Positions 20,720 to 31,769 of a DNA stretch of 64,000 bases are shown here, piece by piece. Both the position numbers and the translations under genes were made by a program. The stretch is from Didymella arachidicola (Eukaryota > Ascomycota > Dothideomycetes > Pleosporales > Didymellaceae). The notes below the pieces were generated by a model. It saw only the letters and a program-made list of their open reading frames with translations. It was not told the origin of the DNA and ran no database searches. The stretch lies in NCBI GenBank assembly GCA_016630955.3, contig CM049989.1, positions 1,178,001 to 1,242,000 on the forward strand, read 5' to 3'. Positions within the stretch are counted from its first letter, which is position 1, and each line of letters begins with the position of its first letter.

Positions 20720-22057
20720 TCAGATGTCTACTTTCTTTCCACTGGCGTTGCTTCTGACTTCCTGCGGCGTCGACTCCTCAACCGTCAACAAACCTGTCAA
20801 TTTCACAGCTCTCTCGTCTTGCTCCTCTTCTACGTCGTTCAGGTACTCCCCTTCCTCCACCTTGGCCTCAACCGGCTTTCTCTCGGGCTCCTGATACCAC
20901 AACTCTCTCAGATTCTGCTGGACAGCCACCTGCAAGATCTGGCTCATGGCCTGCATGACGCTCTGCGCACTGCTCTCCTTTGTCTTGCTCTTCTCTAGCG
21001 TGTGATGCCTCAAGAAGTTGCCGTTGCACTCCGTAATTGGATAGTTGCGATGCACATCCTCGTTAAATCCCGGCCAGCCCACGGCGTCGTCACAGCTAAT
21101 TCCCACAATACTCTCAGCCGAAACATTGAACTCTGGATCATGCCGGATATACTCGCTGAACGCGCGCTGCTCATGACTCCACTCTAGCTTCCACTTCCCG
21201 CACCCGGGATACCGCGTCTCGGTCGTGCAATCCTTCCACGCGGTGAGCATGTCCATGGTCAGCGGCAGATTCTGCGCGACGACGAAGCCGGTGTTGAGCA
21301 CGCGCAGATTGTAGCTATCGGTGCTGATGGACTTGTTGTTGCGGAACTCTTCCGTGTCCCATGGCAGCGCCATGGAGGTATCTCGTGTGATGCCCCAGCG
21401 GTTGAACATCCACTCGAGCGGGACTTCGAGGTGCGAGACGGTGACGTCGGCGTCCATGGCGACGACGAAATCGTAGTGTGGGACGAGTTCGTGGAAAACG
21501 TGGGGCATGATCCAGGTGGGGTAGTGATTGGGGATGGATTGTGCGGAGTAGAGTTTGTAGTCGTAGCCATGAATCTGGGCGTACAGATAGTGGTTCATGA
21601 CGGCGTTGGAGACTAATTGGCCGCCGCTCATCTCGAGGGAGTCCCAATCGAGCGTATCGGGGTTTAGGATTTCGTTCAATCCATTTGGAATACGTGTATC
21701 GATGTCTAGAACAAGAATCCTCTTCTGCAGAGGTTTGGTCCAAGTTGTTTTGCTTCCACCTGCAAAGTACTTTCCGGTCGAGTCGCGGTACCCAGGGTAG
21801 GCCGGGTCAATTCGTATGGAATCGAAGAGGGCGACAATAGCATCGCGTATAGTGGGCTTTGTGACAAAGGTAGTGTTGGTTCTGTTAACTGATCAGATGC
21901 TTTACGTGATCCCCGCCTAATATGTATACCTGTACGCTGGCTTCACCAGCTCATTGTGCAAGTCCGGATCTCCACGATAGAGGAAGGCTGAGAAAGACAC
22001 GAGTACAAGAAAGACAGCAACCGCCAGATAGTAATACCGCTGTGTAGCCAACATCAT
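20720..22057 (-). CDS. Putative type II membrane glycosyltransferase
   Basis: Exons 22057..21930 and 21881..20720 with a 48-nt intron (GTATAC..TTAACAG); 429 residues. The N-terminus has a short tail and a signal anchor (about residues 9-28, YLAVAVFLVLVSFSAFLY), as in Golgi glycosyltransferases. The body begins a nucleotide-diphospho-sugar transferase-like fold near RILVLDIDTR, has a DxD-type metal/nucleotide site in VVAMDADVTVSHLE (about residue 195) and a later SHEQRAFSEYIR segment. The C-terminal 80 residues are charged and probably disordered. It resembles fungal proteins loosely grouped with GT34 mannosyl/galactosyltransferases, but I cannot fix donor or acceptor. Two adjacent ATGs (22057 and 22054) could serve. 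It is convergent with the GH5 relic, only 120 bp away. Confidence 0.72.
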
Positions 22058-23112
22058 GGAGTATTACAAAAGAAAGCACGCTGGGATCGTGGCATGGAGG
22101 GCGCGCCAGAGAAGGTATCACATGCCCATTTTTGCCCAGGGTACTTTGGGATAGGTGCTCCATATTCAGAGATGCGCACGCAGCTTTTTAGGGGACAACG
22201 GACGTGAAGGCCCTATTTGAGTAATTACAGGGAGTGCTCTTGCAGTAACAATGTTTGGGCTCTGCTGAGGCGTCGTCATCTTGAACCGGACTAGCCCTCA
22301 CATTAGAGCTAAGATGGTTACGTGTCAGCGGTGATTTCCTTCACCAAGGTTCTCGTATATCTCGTGTGAAGTGGGGCTTATCGCCAGCTGTTGCGCAAAA
22401 ACTCACACAGTTCAAAACATGTCTTCCAGCGCAGGCTTCGTGGTCGCACAGGGTTGCAAAAGGACAACAATCTGTACTTCCTCAAGGCGTAGTCTACAAA
22501 GAGCGCCGGAGGTCCTCGGGAGACGTGGAATGGCAGTCGGGCCTTGTTGTGGCTGACTGATAAGAAGCTGAAACTGATTGTTGAGGCACATCCTTGACCA
22601 GACTGAGACTGAAGTGACTATCTAGTGTAATTAGTGGAAGCTCAATCGACACTTGGCCTGTGGTTGCGAGCATCGGTGGACTGTATCGAAGCTGCATGCA
22701 CAATGATCGCAAAAGACTGGTCGAGGGTCGAGACGGTTCTGGAGTGGCGCTTCGATCCACGTGGGATGCACAGCTTGATTGGTCTGCAAAGATGACGAAT
22801 CGCGCGATTGCAGAATTAGAACCATCTCCTCTTCATCTGCAGATGCCAAAATCACTTTGGTTGACGGAGCGTTGGGTTTGCATATGGGGCTGAATCTTGA
22901 CGCCATGCACATGCCGCAATCTGACCTAGTCTTCTCGCTTGCGCTTATGACCGTTCCCATTCCACCTAAAGGGCGAGACGACACTCCATAAACGTAAGAG
23001 GTCTCGGTTGATCAATGCTGTTCCGTGAAACTAGCTTCTTGCGCAACACCAATGTGCATGTTGCACCATGTTGCACATAGCCTTGACATTGTGATTAGGA
23101 GAGTCAGGATCT
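22058..23112. other. Intergenic region upstream of the glycosyltransferase gene
   Basis: Just over 1 kb with the promoter of the glycosyltransferase gene and the 3' flank of atg17. No RNA gene, repeat or protein-like frame seen. Confidence 0.5.
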
Positions 23113-24655
23113 TTACATCCTCCTTTTCACTCGTGTCAATGCTCGTTCAACTACGTTCCTCCCGAGCTGAGGAATGCTCTGCGCAATGTGACCTTTCGCA
23201 GCTCCCTGTTCTGACGGGTATTCTTCATCCTGGATCTCGGCAGCGACAGCTCGAACCTCGTACTGTCTCGGTGGGTCTCTCAAGCCCGGCCAGATGTCGA
23301 GGGGCAGGTAGTTGCCTTGGGCAAGCGCAAATTGCTCCCTCGCGCGTTCGTCCTCCGTGAAGAGTCTATCTAGCTCCTTCTGAGCCTCTTCTGCTTTGCG
23401 CTTGGCCTTCTCATGCCTACGCCTGCGCGACGAGACCTCGACCAACAACTCAGCATACGCGAGGTCGAAACGTTCGTAGAATTCTCGTTGTTGTTCCCAT
23501 TCCTCGATACCGTTGAGAAGTGTAGGTCGTGTGTCGTCCAGCCATGACCCATGAAATGCGCGCGACGTGAGAATGTGAGTTCGAACCTCGACTGTGATTT
23601 GCGTTATCATTTGCAAGATGCTTGAAAGTGCCGAGGCTTCGTTGCGAAGGTGATTGATGTGGTTCTCGATCTGAGTCAACAAGAAGGTCATTTCAGAGCC
23701 TCTCTCCCGTATCTCCACCACAACCTCCTCCACTTCGTGTGCATCCTTTTGCAGAACAATCAACATCTCCTGGCGTTCGGCCTCGCTGATAGCCTCCGGA
23801 GGCGCAGCAAAGTCGTCTCCAGATTGCGAGGGTGCGTCGCCCGTAGCTTGAGTTGCCGCTGCTGAACCTCCTTCTGTATGTTGCAGCGCTGTGACGCACA
23901 GATCGTAATGTTGCACGAGGCCCTGGAACGCCTGCGCTGCCTCTTTCGCGTGTCCTTCGAGATCGCGATACAGGCCTGGTATAGGGCTCGGATTCGAGGC
24001 GGTGACAGCTGTCAACGGTACGTTTTCGATAGAGGAATGGAGGTTGTCGAGCGAGGTATCGAATACGTCGTTGCTCTCGCCTAGCGTGGCTGAGGTCTCG
24101 TTGTAACGGTCTATGCAGTCGCGCAAAGTGCCTTCGAGGTTGGAAACAGTAGTGCTGTCGATGAAGTCGTAGAGGTACTTCTGTGGTGTGCCCGGTGGCT
24201 GGAGAGCACCCTCGATGGGTGTCTCGCGTAGTACAGCGAGCGTCGAGTTGAGGCCTGCGAAGGAGGTGTCGACATCGTGCAGCAGTTGCTTCAACCTGTC
24301 AGCAGGTCAATGCAACCATAGTCGATGACAATACCTTGAACTCTGCCTGGACCTCAGCCTCTACTATGTCTACACCACGCCGGACAGCCTCCAGTGTGGC
24401 TACCTGCTGGTCCACGATGTTTCGTATCGATGCATTCTTGGCTGCGAGTATTGCATTCTCCTCGAGTAGCTCGCGTGCTGTGGTCACGATCTCGTTGGCG
24501 CGCCAGAGCACCGTTTGAGAGTTCAGGGACCGCTTTGCCGCGACAAAATGGCTCACGAGATCTTCGAGCGTCTGCGGACGATTGCGGTCCTGTTCGAGCG
24601 AGTGCCTCGAGCCGGCGCTGCTGGCTGACGCTGCAGGCGAACGCGGAGAGGCCAT
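23113..24655 (-). CDS. atg17: Autophagy-related protein 17
   Basis: Exons 24655..24335 and 24288..23113 with a 46-nt intron (GTATTG..TTGAAG, branch GCTGAC); 498 residues. A GTG-led extension exists upstream, but the first ATG is at 24655 (MASPRSP). The conserved Atg17 N-terminus is clear (LVSHFVAAKRSLNSQTVLW, about residues 35-55), followed by long helical coiled-coil stretches and the FHGSWLDDTRPTL region. Atg17 is a crescent-shaped scaffold that dimerises and, with Atg29-Atg31 and Atg13-Atg1, sets up the phagophore assembly site on starvation. The basic, RR/KR-rich C-terminal tail is not obviously conserved. Length fits filamentous-fungal Atg17. Confidence 0.92.
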
Positions 24656-25710
24656 AGTATGCGCGAGACAAGGCAGGTGCCGTAGCACACAGGACGATGG
24701 TGCTTGCGTGACAGAAGCGGAAACAAGCTTGAATACGCAGGAAACTGGGGGGTGGGGGGCTTCAATAGTTGTCGAAGCCCTGTCTGAGCGTAGAACGGTT
24801 CTCTGTTAGCTGCAATAGTTTCGCTATTGTATTCGACTTTTGTCTACGATGCACAAGGAGGATCAGTGTGAAGCTACGAGCTTGGGAACCAGGGGACAAG
24901 CGGCCGCACCCAGCCTGACGCAGCAAACAAGAAGCTGAACTTGACAATAAATCTGTAGCAGCCACCAGAGGATCCATCCGAAGTTGGGATGCTAGGCTAG
25001 GCGCTGACCACCATCCATCTTCCCAGGAGTTTGGAACAGGTTCCGCGGAGGTTGTGGCAGGTCCGCTCTTTCCCCAACATTCGCGTGGCGCTTGCCGCTA
25101 GAGACACTTTTGTACGTTATCGCTCCTTCACGAGGCAAGACCTCAGCTAAGCAGCAGGACGAGGCATGCAGAATCAGGAGGAAGCAGCGAGAGGTCAGGA
25201 GTCGCAAATGACAGACACAACGACTGCATGCAGTCTTTGCGCAAAAACTTGGAGGTCCCTTCGCCGAGTTCAGCATTTTCTTGAGTAATAGCTACGGGCT
25301 CGGCACCAGCTCTCAGTGCTCGCAATATGGCGCCATCGAGGCGCATCGGCCCATCGCCCCCAAGCGCGATGAGCCTTCACCCCACGCAGCCAGCGCTCGC
25401 AGGTGGGTATCAAAAGCAAGACGTCTGCTGCGATTGCGTTGCTCAAAAATTTCACACGTTCCAAGTCGCCGCCGCTGCCTATTACGATTCAACTGGGCGT
25501 TCGCTCACACCGCACTCCCGTCGCCGACTCTCGCTTCGCACGTCAGATCCTGGCCGTCGTCACAGCACGCAATCGACCCCGAGTATCTCGACAGCAGCAC
25601 AAGCTCAGCGCATCCCATGATTGAGCGCTGCCCGGGCGCCCGCGCTCAGACGATTCCCATTGAACGCACAGGACATATCTTACGTGCTATCTGGGGTGCT
25701 TTCCACTAAG
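24656..25710. other. Divergent promoter region between atg17 and sconB
   Basis: About 1.05 kb between head-to-head genes. Open frames in it on both strands are compositionally biased (Arg/Ser/His) and lack domains; I treat them as untranslated or promoter sequence. Confidence 0.5.
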
Positions 25711-27947
25711 ATGGCGTCGGATATCACCTACACCGTCACCACTGTCGCAACCGACCGCAATCGTGTGCCGCTTGTCAAGAACGCTCCGAGACGACGCCGC
25801 ACGTCCTGTCGGTCCCAGCTCCCTGCAGAGTCAGTAATGAGTACTTCTATCGACCCCCACACCGCCCTGATGCAGGGCCATGACCACGAGCACGCCTCCG
25901 AGCGCTCACGACACCTTCTGGGCGACAAACTAGAGGATTCTGAACAGGCGCAAGCCAACAAGTCAGAGAAGATTCAGAAGATGATCACGCCTTACCTCGC
26001 CGAGCACATTCCACAGCAGTACAACCCTACCGGCGGCGCCAACTCCACCCCTGGCAACACCAATGCCGAACCTGTCAACACCAAGTTCTGCTACCGCCAC
26101 CGTCCTGACCTGCTATGTCGACGGCAAGCTGACGAGCCCACTATGGAGCAGTTGCAGCAGGTACGTTGGCTGCTCACCGATTGCTTCACACCACTGACGT
26201 GTCACAGGATCTTGGCAAAGAGTCGCAGGCGGACCAGCAGAGCATTGCCAACGTGTGGTCACTATTCTCCGCAGCACCAGCCCGACACCGCAACCTGATG
26301 CTCCAGGGCATTTTGACTCAGTGCTGCTTCCCACAACTGTCCTTCATCGCCTCGTCCGTCCGCAACCTGATCAAGATCGACTTCATCAACGCCTTACCCC
26401 ACGAGCTGGGCTTCAAGATCCTCTCCTTTCTCGACACAACCTCGCTTTGCAAAGCAGCGCAAGTGAGCCGGAAATGGCGGCAACTTGCTGATGATGATGT
26501 AGTCTGGCATAAGATGTGCGAGCAGCACATTGACAGGAAATGCACCAAGTGCGGCTGGGGTCTGCCACTGCTCGACCGAGCCCGCTTGCGACATGAGAAG
26601 AGGAGGATCCAGCTACGAGCTTCTGGACAGGCAATCGATGAGTGGTCACCGAGCATCACGTCTGTTTCTGAGACCGAAGCAAATCTCTCAACACTGGTTC
26701 ATCGTCATTCCGATCACTCCGACTGCTCCGAGATCACGACAGGCACCAAGCGCTCCGCTCCGTCGGACTCACTATCGCCAGAAATATCGGCGAAGCGGTC
26801 ATGTACCGAGTCTACAAATGGCGAAGCTCGCGATCAATCAGCACCGTCCTTCGATCAGCCAAAGAAGCGTCCGTGGAAGGATGTCTACAAGGATCGCTTT
26901 AGAGTCGGCATCAACTGGAAGCACGGTCGTTACTCCACCACAACCCTGAGAGGACACACCAATGGTGTCATGTCACTCCAATTCGACGAACAAACCCTCA
27001 TCACAGGATCCTACGATGCCACCGTCAAAGTGTGGGATGTCAACACCGGAGAGGAGCTTCGAACTCTTACCGGTCACACTGCTGGTGTTCGCTGCCTGCA
27101 ATTTGACGACTCCAGGCTCATCACTGGCAGTTTGGACCGCACCATCAAGGTGTGGAATTGGAGGACTGGCACGCTAGTGAGAACCCTGAACGGCCACTCC
27201 GATGGTGTCATTGGTCTTCACTTGGCGGGCAGTCTTCTTGCATCAGGATCGTCGGATCACACCATCATGGTGCACGACTTTAAAAATTTTCAACGCGTCA
27301 CACTACGAGGACACACAGATTGGGTCAACTCAGTCAAGATTGACCTTGCTTCGCGCACACTGTTCTCTGCGTCCGACGACATGACGGTGAAGTTGTGGGA
27401 TCTTGATACCTACGATGTCATCAAGACATACGAGGGACACGTTGGTCAGGTGCAGCAAGTGCTGCCCTTACCACACGACTTTGAGATTGATGAAGATGAC
27501 TTCAATGCGACCGCCAATACCGACGCCTCTGACGCTGCCTCTCAGTCGTCCTCTGATAACGAGGATGTGCAGTCCTCGGCGGCCAAACAAAAGGAGACTG
27601 TGTTTCCCAACGACCCATCTCGACCCTCACCTCCTTCCTACATGCTCACAGGCTCCCTCGACGGTACTCTCCGTCTTTGGCATGTTCCCTCGGGCCGGTG
27701 TGTGCACCGCTTCTTCGGACACGTAGAGGGCGTCTGGTCACTTGCTGCCGATTCTCTCCGCGTCGTCAGCGGTGCCGAAGATAAGACGATCAAGATCTGG
27801 GACCCTCGCACTGGCAAGGCTGAGCGCACATTGGCCTGTCACGAGGGCCCTGTCACCTGCATTGGTCTAAGCGATGAGAGACTCGTCAGCGGCAGTGAAG
27901 ACGGCACTGTGCGCATCCATAGCTTCACGAGGAAGTATGACGATTAG
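25711..27947 (+). CDS. sconB: F-box/WD40 sulfur-metabolite regulator (SconB/Met30)
   Basis: Exons 25711..26160 and 26208..27947 around a 47-nt intron (GTACGT..TCACAG); 729 residues. The start is the ATG giving MASDITYTV; a later in-frame ATG (MSTSIDPH) is an alternative. The N-terminal block KFCYRHRPDLLCRRQAD is typical of the SconB/Scon-2/Met30 group. An F-box follows from about residue 208 (INALPHELGFKILSFLD), then a linker with CTKCGWGLP, then seven WD40 repeats from about 390 to the end (repeated GHT/GHS..., KVWDV, IKIWDP), with a low-complexity acidic insert between repeats 5 and 6. It is the substrate adaptor of an SCF ubiquitin ligase; in sulfur-rich cells it targets the bZIP activator MetR/Cys3 and so represses sulfur assimilation. 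Identification is strong from order and motif content. Confidence 0.94.
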
Positions 27948-28950
27948 CGATTTCATTAGCGATGATACGATTGGCACATCATATGAAACTTAGCAAGGCG
28001 TTGTGGATTTAGCGTTGATATTTTGGTGTATCATGAAGAGGGCGGCGTCCCAAAAGCGACAAAATGGAGCTCTTCATTTGATTCTGTGCGTGTAAACTTC
28101 TGGCTTCATCTGCTTTTAGCTAGATACCCTTTTGTAATTGTCAAACTTTCAAAGTGAGGATGTCCCTTTCTTCCGTGTCCGTTCTTCTTGATACATTCTC
28201 ACATCCTAGACAGCTACTTCCTTGCAGTGGCATAAACGTAGCCAACAGAGACTTTTACCGCATTCAAACGACGCGCAGGAGGACACCAACGACGTCCCTT
28301 TCTAGGCCCTGAATCCGACTCTTGCTGCGAGGCAAAAGCTACAACGCACAAGACGTGCTCTTCGTGTAGCATGGTGCAAGCCGTCTGGACCTTAGTCGGC
28401 ATGGCGTGATAGTACGCCATCCATGCAGCGCGAAACCATACATTCTCCTGCTTTCGCCCTGGTCCCAGACTCCCGCTCTCTGGCCCTCTCCGCACTGCGA
28501 AAGTGAAAGTGCAGCGAGACGTGCAAGAGGAGCGGTCATCTCAGTTGGTGTCGATCCGGGGCGCTGTTGTGGGTTTCGCCGAGGGATATAAACAAAATGC
28601 CTCAAGCTAGCTCGATTCTGTTGCTGTTCTGGGGGCGCAGCGCTGCGGTGTTGCTTCACATTGCTGCTTTTTTTTTGGGTTCGTCGGAGGTGAAATTCGC
28701 GCAGGAGGGGTAGGAATGACGCGTGATGGTGTGTTGTGAGGGTAGGGTATAAGGGTGCTGCGGCATCATGTTCGCGAGGAGACAGAGAACACGGCACGAT
28801 CGCACTGCGAGAGCACTCTTGATACACGTCAAATCTTTTCCTGGTTTTACATACGTCTCTGTTGTTGTTTTTGTAGTCTTGGACGCAGCAACCAACGCAC
28901 GGTTTACCGCGTGCCCACACGCCAACTTACCGCGGATCATACCATCCTCC
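27948..28950. other. Intergenic region downstream of sconB
   Basis: About 1 kb: the sconB 3' flank, a poly-T tract near 28668-28677 and the presumed promoter of the small hypothetical gene at 28951. Nothing else recognised. Confidence 0.45.
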
Positions 28951-29205
28951 ATGTCGCCATCCACGTCCCACGACCCTTGCTACTCAGCACCTCGATCGTC
29001 TTCCATCAGCTCAGTCTCCTCGGTCACGTCGACTGCGCCCAGACGCGACACATTGCCTCCGTCTGGTCGCCGACCTTCGATCACTATTAGTCAGAACCAG
29101 CACCTGCCGTGCTCGGACCGCGAGGCGCAACTGTACTTTCTCATGGGATTCAAGCCGACAGATCAGGAGGGGAGGAGGGCGAGCGCAATCGGGAGCCTGG
29201 GATGA
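28951..29205 (+). CDS. Small Ser-rich hypothetical protein
   Basis: 84-codon frame from ATG 28951. I do not recognise a family. It is Ser/Pro/Arg-rich at the start (SSSISSVSSVTSTAPRR, then SGRRPSITI), then has a less biased segment DREAQLYFLMGFKPTDQEG and ends with RRASAIGSLG. The repeated RRxS motifs look like basophilic kinase sites. The change from low complexity to an ordered-looking C-terminus makes chance translation less likely, but there is no homology call behind this. The frame is open upstream to another ATG at 28768, so a longer product is possible. Confidence 0.4.
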   Translation: MSPSTSHDPCYSAPRSSSISSVSSVTSTAPRRDTLPPSGRRPSITISQNQHLPCSDREAQLYFLMGFKPTDQEGRRASAIGSLG

Positions 29206-29681
29206 GGGGGTGGGGAGGATGGGGCGAGAGCTCTTGTCCCAGCTATTCTCTATGGTGCTGGCACTCGGCCGGTACGCAGGCCAGCCACCGTGCTTTGAGG
29301 CAGGGATGCCGCGGGAACGGCACACTCACAGCGCTTCGTCTCGCTGGAATGCGCGAGCTTGTGATAGCATGCAGGGCACACGTGACTGGCGCCAAGATAC
29401 CCATGGGAGAGGACGGGCACGGCAGACAGGAGGACGTCTAGAGCAGGGTCGTTGGGTAACCAAAATGAGGAAGAGTCGTGTACACCTGTGAAATGCATCG
29501 GAGAAGATCCTGGCCACTACATGTACCTTTAATGAATCCATGGATACATGCCACGCCGCACGGTTTTTCCCCACCAGGCCAACCAGCCCATGCATGCCCG
29601 CTAAAGTATCAGACTCACGACGCCGCGCGAAACAATGCTCCCACCCTCCACGCACAGACTACAATCCTATGGCTGCGTCTG

Positions 29682-30986
29682 CTAGAGCTGGGCGCTGGGC
29701 GCCTTCCTGCCGTGGACAAAGTAGAATCTGATGTACATGTGCACGTCCTTGCGGCGGACGTCGTTTGTGACTCGGGCGATGAGCACGCGGCACTCTTCTT
29801 CGGTCCAGCCGAGGATCTTGCCAATGAAGCCAAAGGTGTATGGCTCGATGCCCATGGCCATGTGCTCGCGCTGGTAGCGGCCGATTTCTTTCATGCGCGG
29901 ATCCCTGGGCCACGGGCCAATGGGGACCTGAGGGGTGTTGGCTCCTGTTCAACGAAGCGGGTGGAACTAAAGGAGGGAACGTACCTTTACGACCTTCTCC
30001 GCGACGTCGACAAAGCCAGCGTCCAGCATGCGCTGCTTCAGGGTGTGGCCAACGCGGATCTCCTTTGCAAACACCTTGGCTGCCTGGTTGCACAGATCCT
30101 GCCACTGCAGCATGGCATGCGCATTCTCAATGGTGCCGTCGTCGCTCTCGCACAGGGCAACGGGCTCCTGGAACTCGAGCCAGGCGCCAGGCTTCAGGTG
30201 CTCGTAGCACTGGCGCGTGAGCTTGTCCCAGTCGGCAATGGCCCCCGACAGGGTGCGGACGTGGATGAAGTCGAAGTGCTCGTCGGCGCCGTAGACCCAC
30301 TCGCTCTCGGCGTCGTCGATATAGAACTTGAGGTTGGCGGGCACCCAGGTGGGCTGGATGGGGCTCAGGTCGGTGCCGAGGACTTCGCAGCCGGGGTTCT
30401 CGTCGGCAAACTCGATGGCCCAGATGCCGGTGCCGGTGCCAATGTCGAGGACGCGCTGGGGCGGCGGGTGGACGGGCGCGTCGTGCAGCTTCCCGCCGAG
30501 GATCAGGGTGAAGATGTGGTGCAGCAGGTCCAGACGGTCCTGCTCCTGCTCGTCGTTGGGCAGCACGTAGGCGCCGGAGCGGTAGCCGTGGTAGCGGCGG
30601 CCGTTGGAGTACTCGTAGTTGAGGATGGAGCTGGCGAGCGACGTCGAGGCGGAGCTGTTGGCGTCGAAGGCGCTGTCCGTGTCGCTGGCCGAGTCTGGCT
30701 CGAGCTCGTTGACGCTGTCGAGGGCGCCGTTGTCGGGGTCGTCTACATGGTGGTGGTGCTGGTGTTGGTGCTGCGGTGTCGTGTTCTGCGGTGCGCCCGG
30801 CTGTGGGTAGGCGAGATGCTGTGTCGCAGGGGAAGGATCTACAGAGCTGGTCGGGTGTGCTGCGGGTGCTGCGGGTGCTGCGGGTGCACTGTCAGCGTCT
30901 ACAGGTGCATGTGAAGGATGCGCGGCCTCGGCGCCTGCGCGCTCATTGGACTCGGGCGCAGGCGGGGGCGAGCCGCTGGCGGCCAT
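29682..30986 (-). CDS. LaeA/UMTA-like SAM-dependent methyltransferase
   Basis: Exons 30986..29985 and 29927..29682 with a 57-nt intron (GTACGT..CCTCAG); 415 residues. The first 110 residues are Pro/Ala/Ser/His-rich and disordered. The methyltransferase fold then shows motif I VLDIGTGTGIWAIEFAD, motif II-like GTDLSPIQPTWVPANL, FDFIHVRTLSGAI and WLEFQEP, with a C-terminal IGPWPRDPRMKEIGRY..IGKILGW block. This is the pattern of LaeA-like proteins, a large fungal family whose founder is the nuclear velvet-complex regulator of secondary metabolism. Many paralogues exist and most are uncharacterised, so this one need not be LaeA itself. It faces a P450 gene across a 783-bp shared promoter region. 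Confidence 0.85.
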
Positions 30987-31769
30987 GGTGGGCGGGCGCA
31001 GGCGGCTTGAAGGTTCGCGAGCCTTTCAGGGCTGTCAAAGCTGTCAAGGCTGTCGGGCAAGTTGAGAGCGACCGTCGCTGTCGCAGGAGACAGCAGCGCC
31101 TGCATCGCCGTCCTCCCGTCGCGCGGCACCGCTCCTTATATTGCATGCACCAGCAATCCTCCTGTTGCAGGCCGTAGTGCCCGCGCCCGCGCCCGCGCCC
31201 GCACCAGCACCTCATGCCCCCACCGCGGCCACATGGCACCGCTGCACCTAGCCCCTTCAGGGCCTCGCTGGTCGCACATAGACACAGACACAGTGTCACA
31301 CACACACAGACACACACACACAGACACACACACAGGCACACACACAAACACACACACAGACACACACACAGACACACACACAGACACACACACAGACACA
31401 CACACACAGACACGCACACAGACACGCGAGCCGCACATGCTTTGGGTAAAGGCCACGGAGCTGCTTCCCGCCCCTGCTTCTCCACACCACACAATGTCAT
31501 GCTCCAGCCCGTGTCTCCTGACGTCTCCCGTGCAAATACCACCGCTATAGCACCGCCCGCACTCACTCCATGCAACTGCTAGCGAGGCGGCCCGCCCTCA
31601 CGCCAGACACATGCGGCCTTCCTTGCGCTGCTGCCCGCTGCCCGTCTGGCTTAGCGGCTCCGTTGCGCTGCTTGCACGCAGCTAAAGACCACCCGTCCAT
31701 CCGCTCCCTACGCGAAGACATGTTTCATTTCTGTGACCACCCAGATCCCCCAGCACCGACCGAGCGGAC
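30987..31769. promoter_or_regulatory. Shared divergent promoter region of the LaeA-like and P450 genes
   Basis: Only 783 bp separate the two start codons. The middle is occupied by a CA/CAGA microsatellite. I cannot point to a specific factor-binding site. Confidence 0.5.
31290..31430. repeat. CA/CAGA microsatellite-minisatellite
   Basis: About 140 bp of almost pure CACACACAGA-type units of 8-12 bp with slight length variation. Long spurious open frames of Cys-Val or His-Thr repeats arise from it on both strands; they are not genes. Confidence 0.95.

Noticed and set aside
29478..30914. 478-codon plus-strand open frame
   Set aside because: It lies antisense to the LaeA-like methyltransferase, which has clear motifs and a correct intron; the plus frame is Val/Leu/Ala-biased shadow sequence.
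31062..31582. Long Thr/His- or Cys/Val-repeat open frames on both strands
   Set aside because: They are translations of the CA/CAGA microsatellite and exist in several frames at once.
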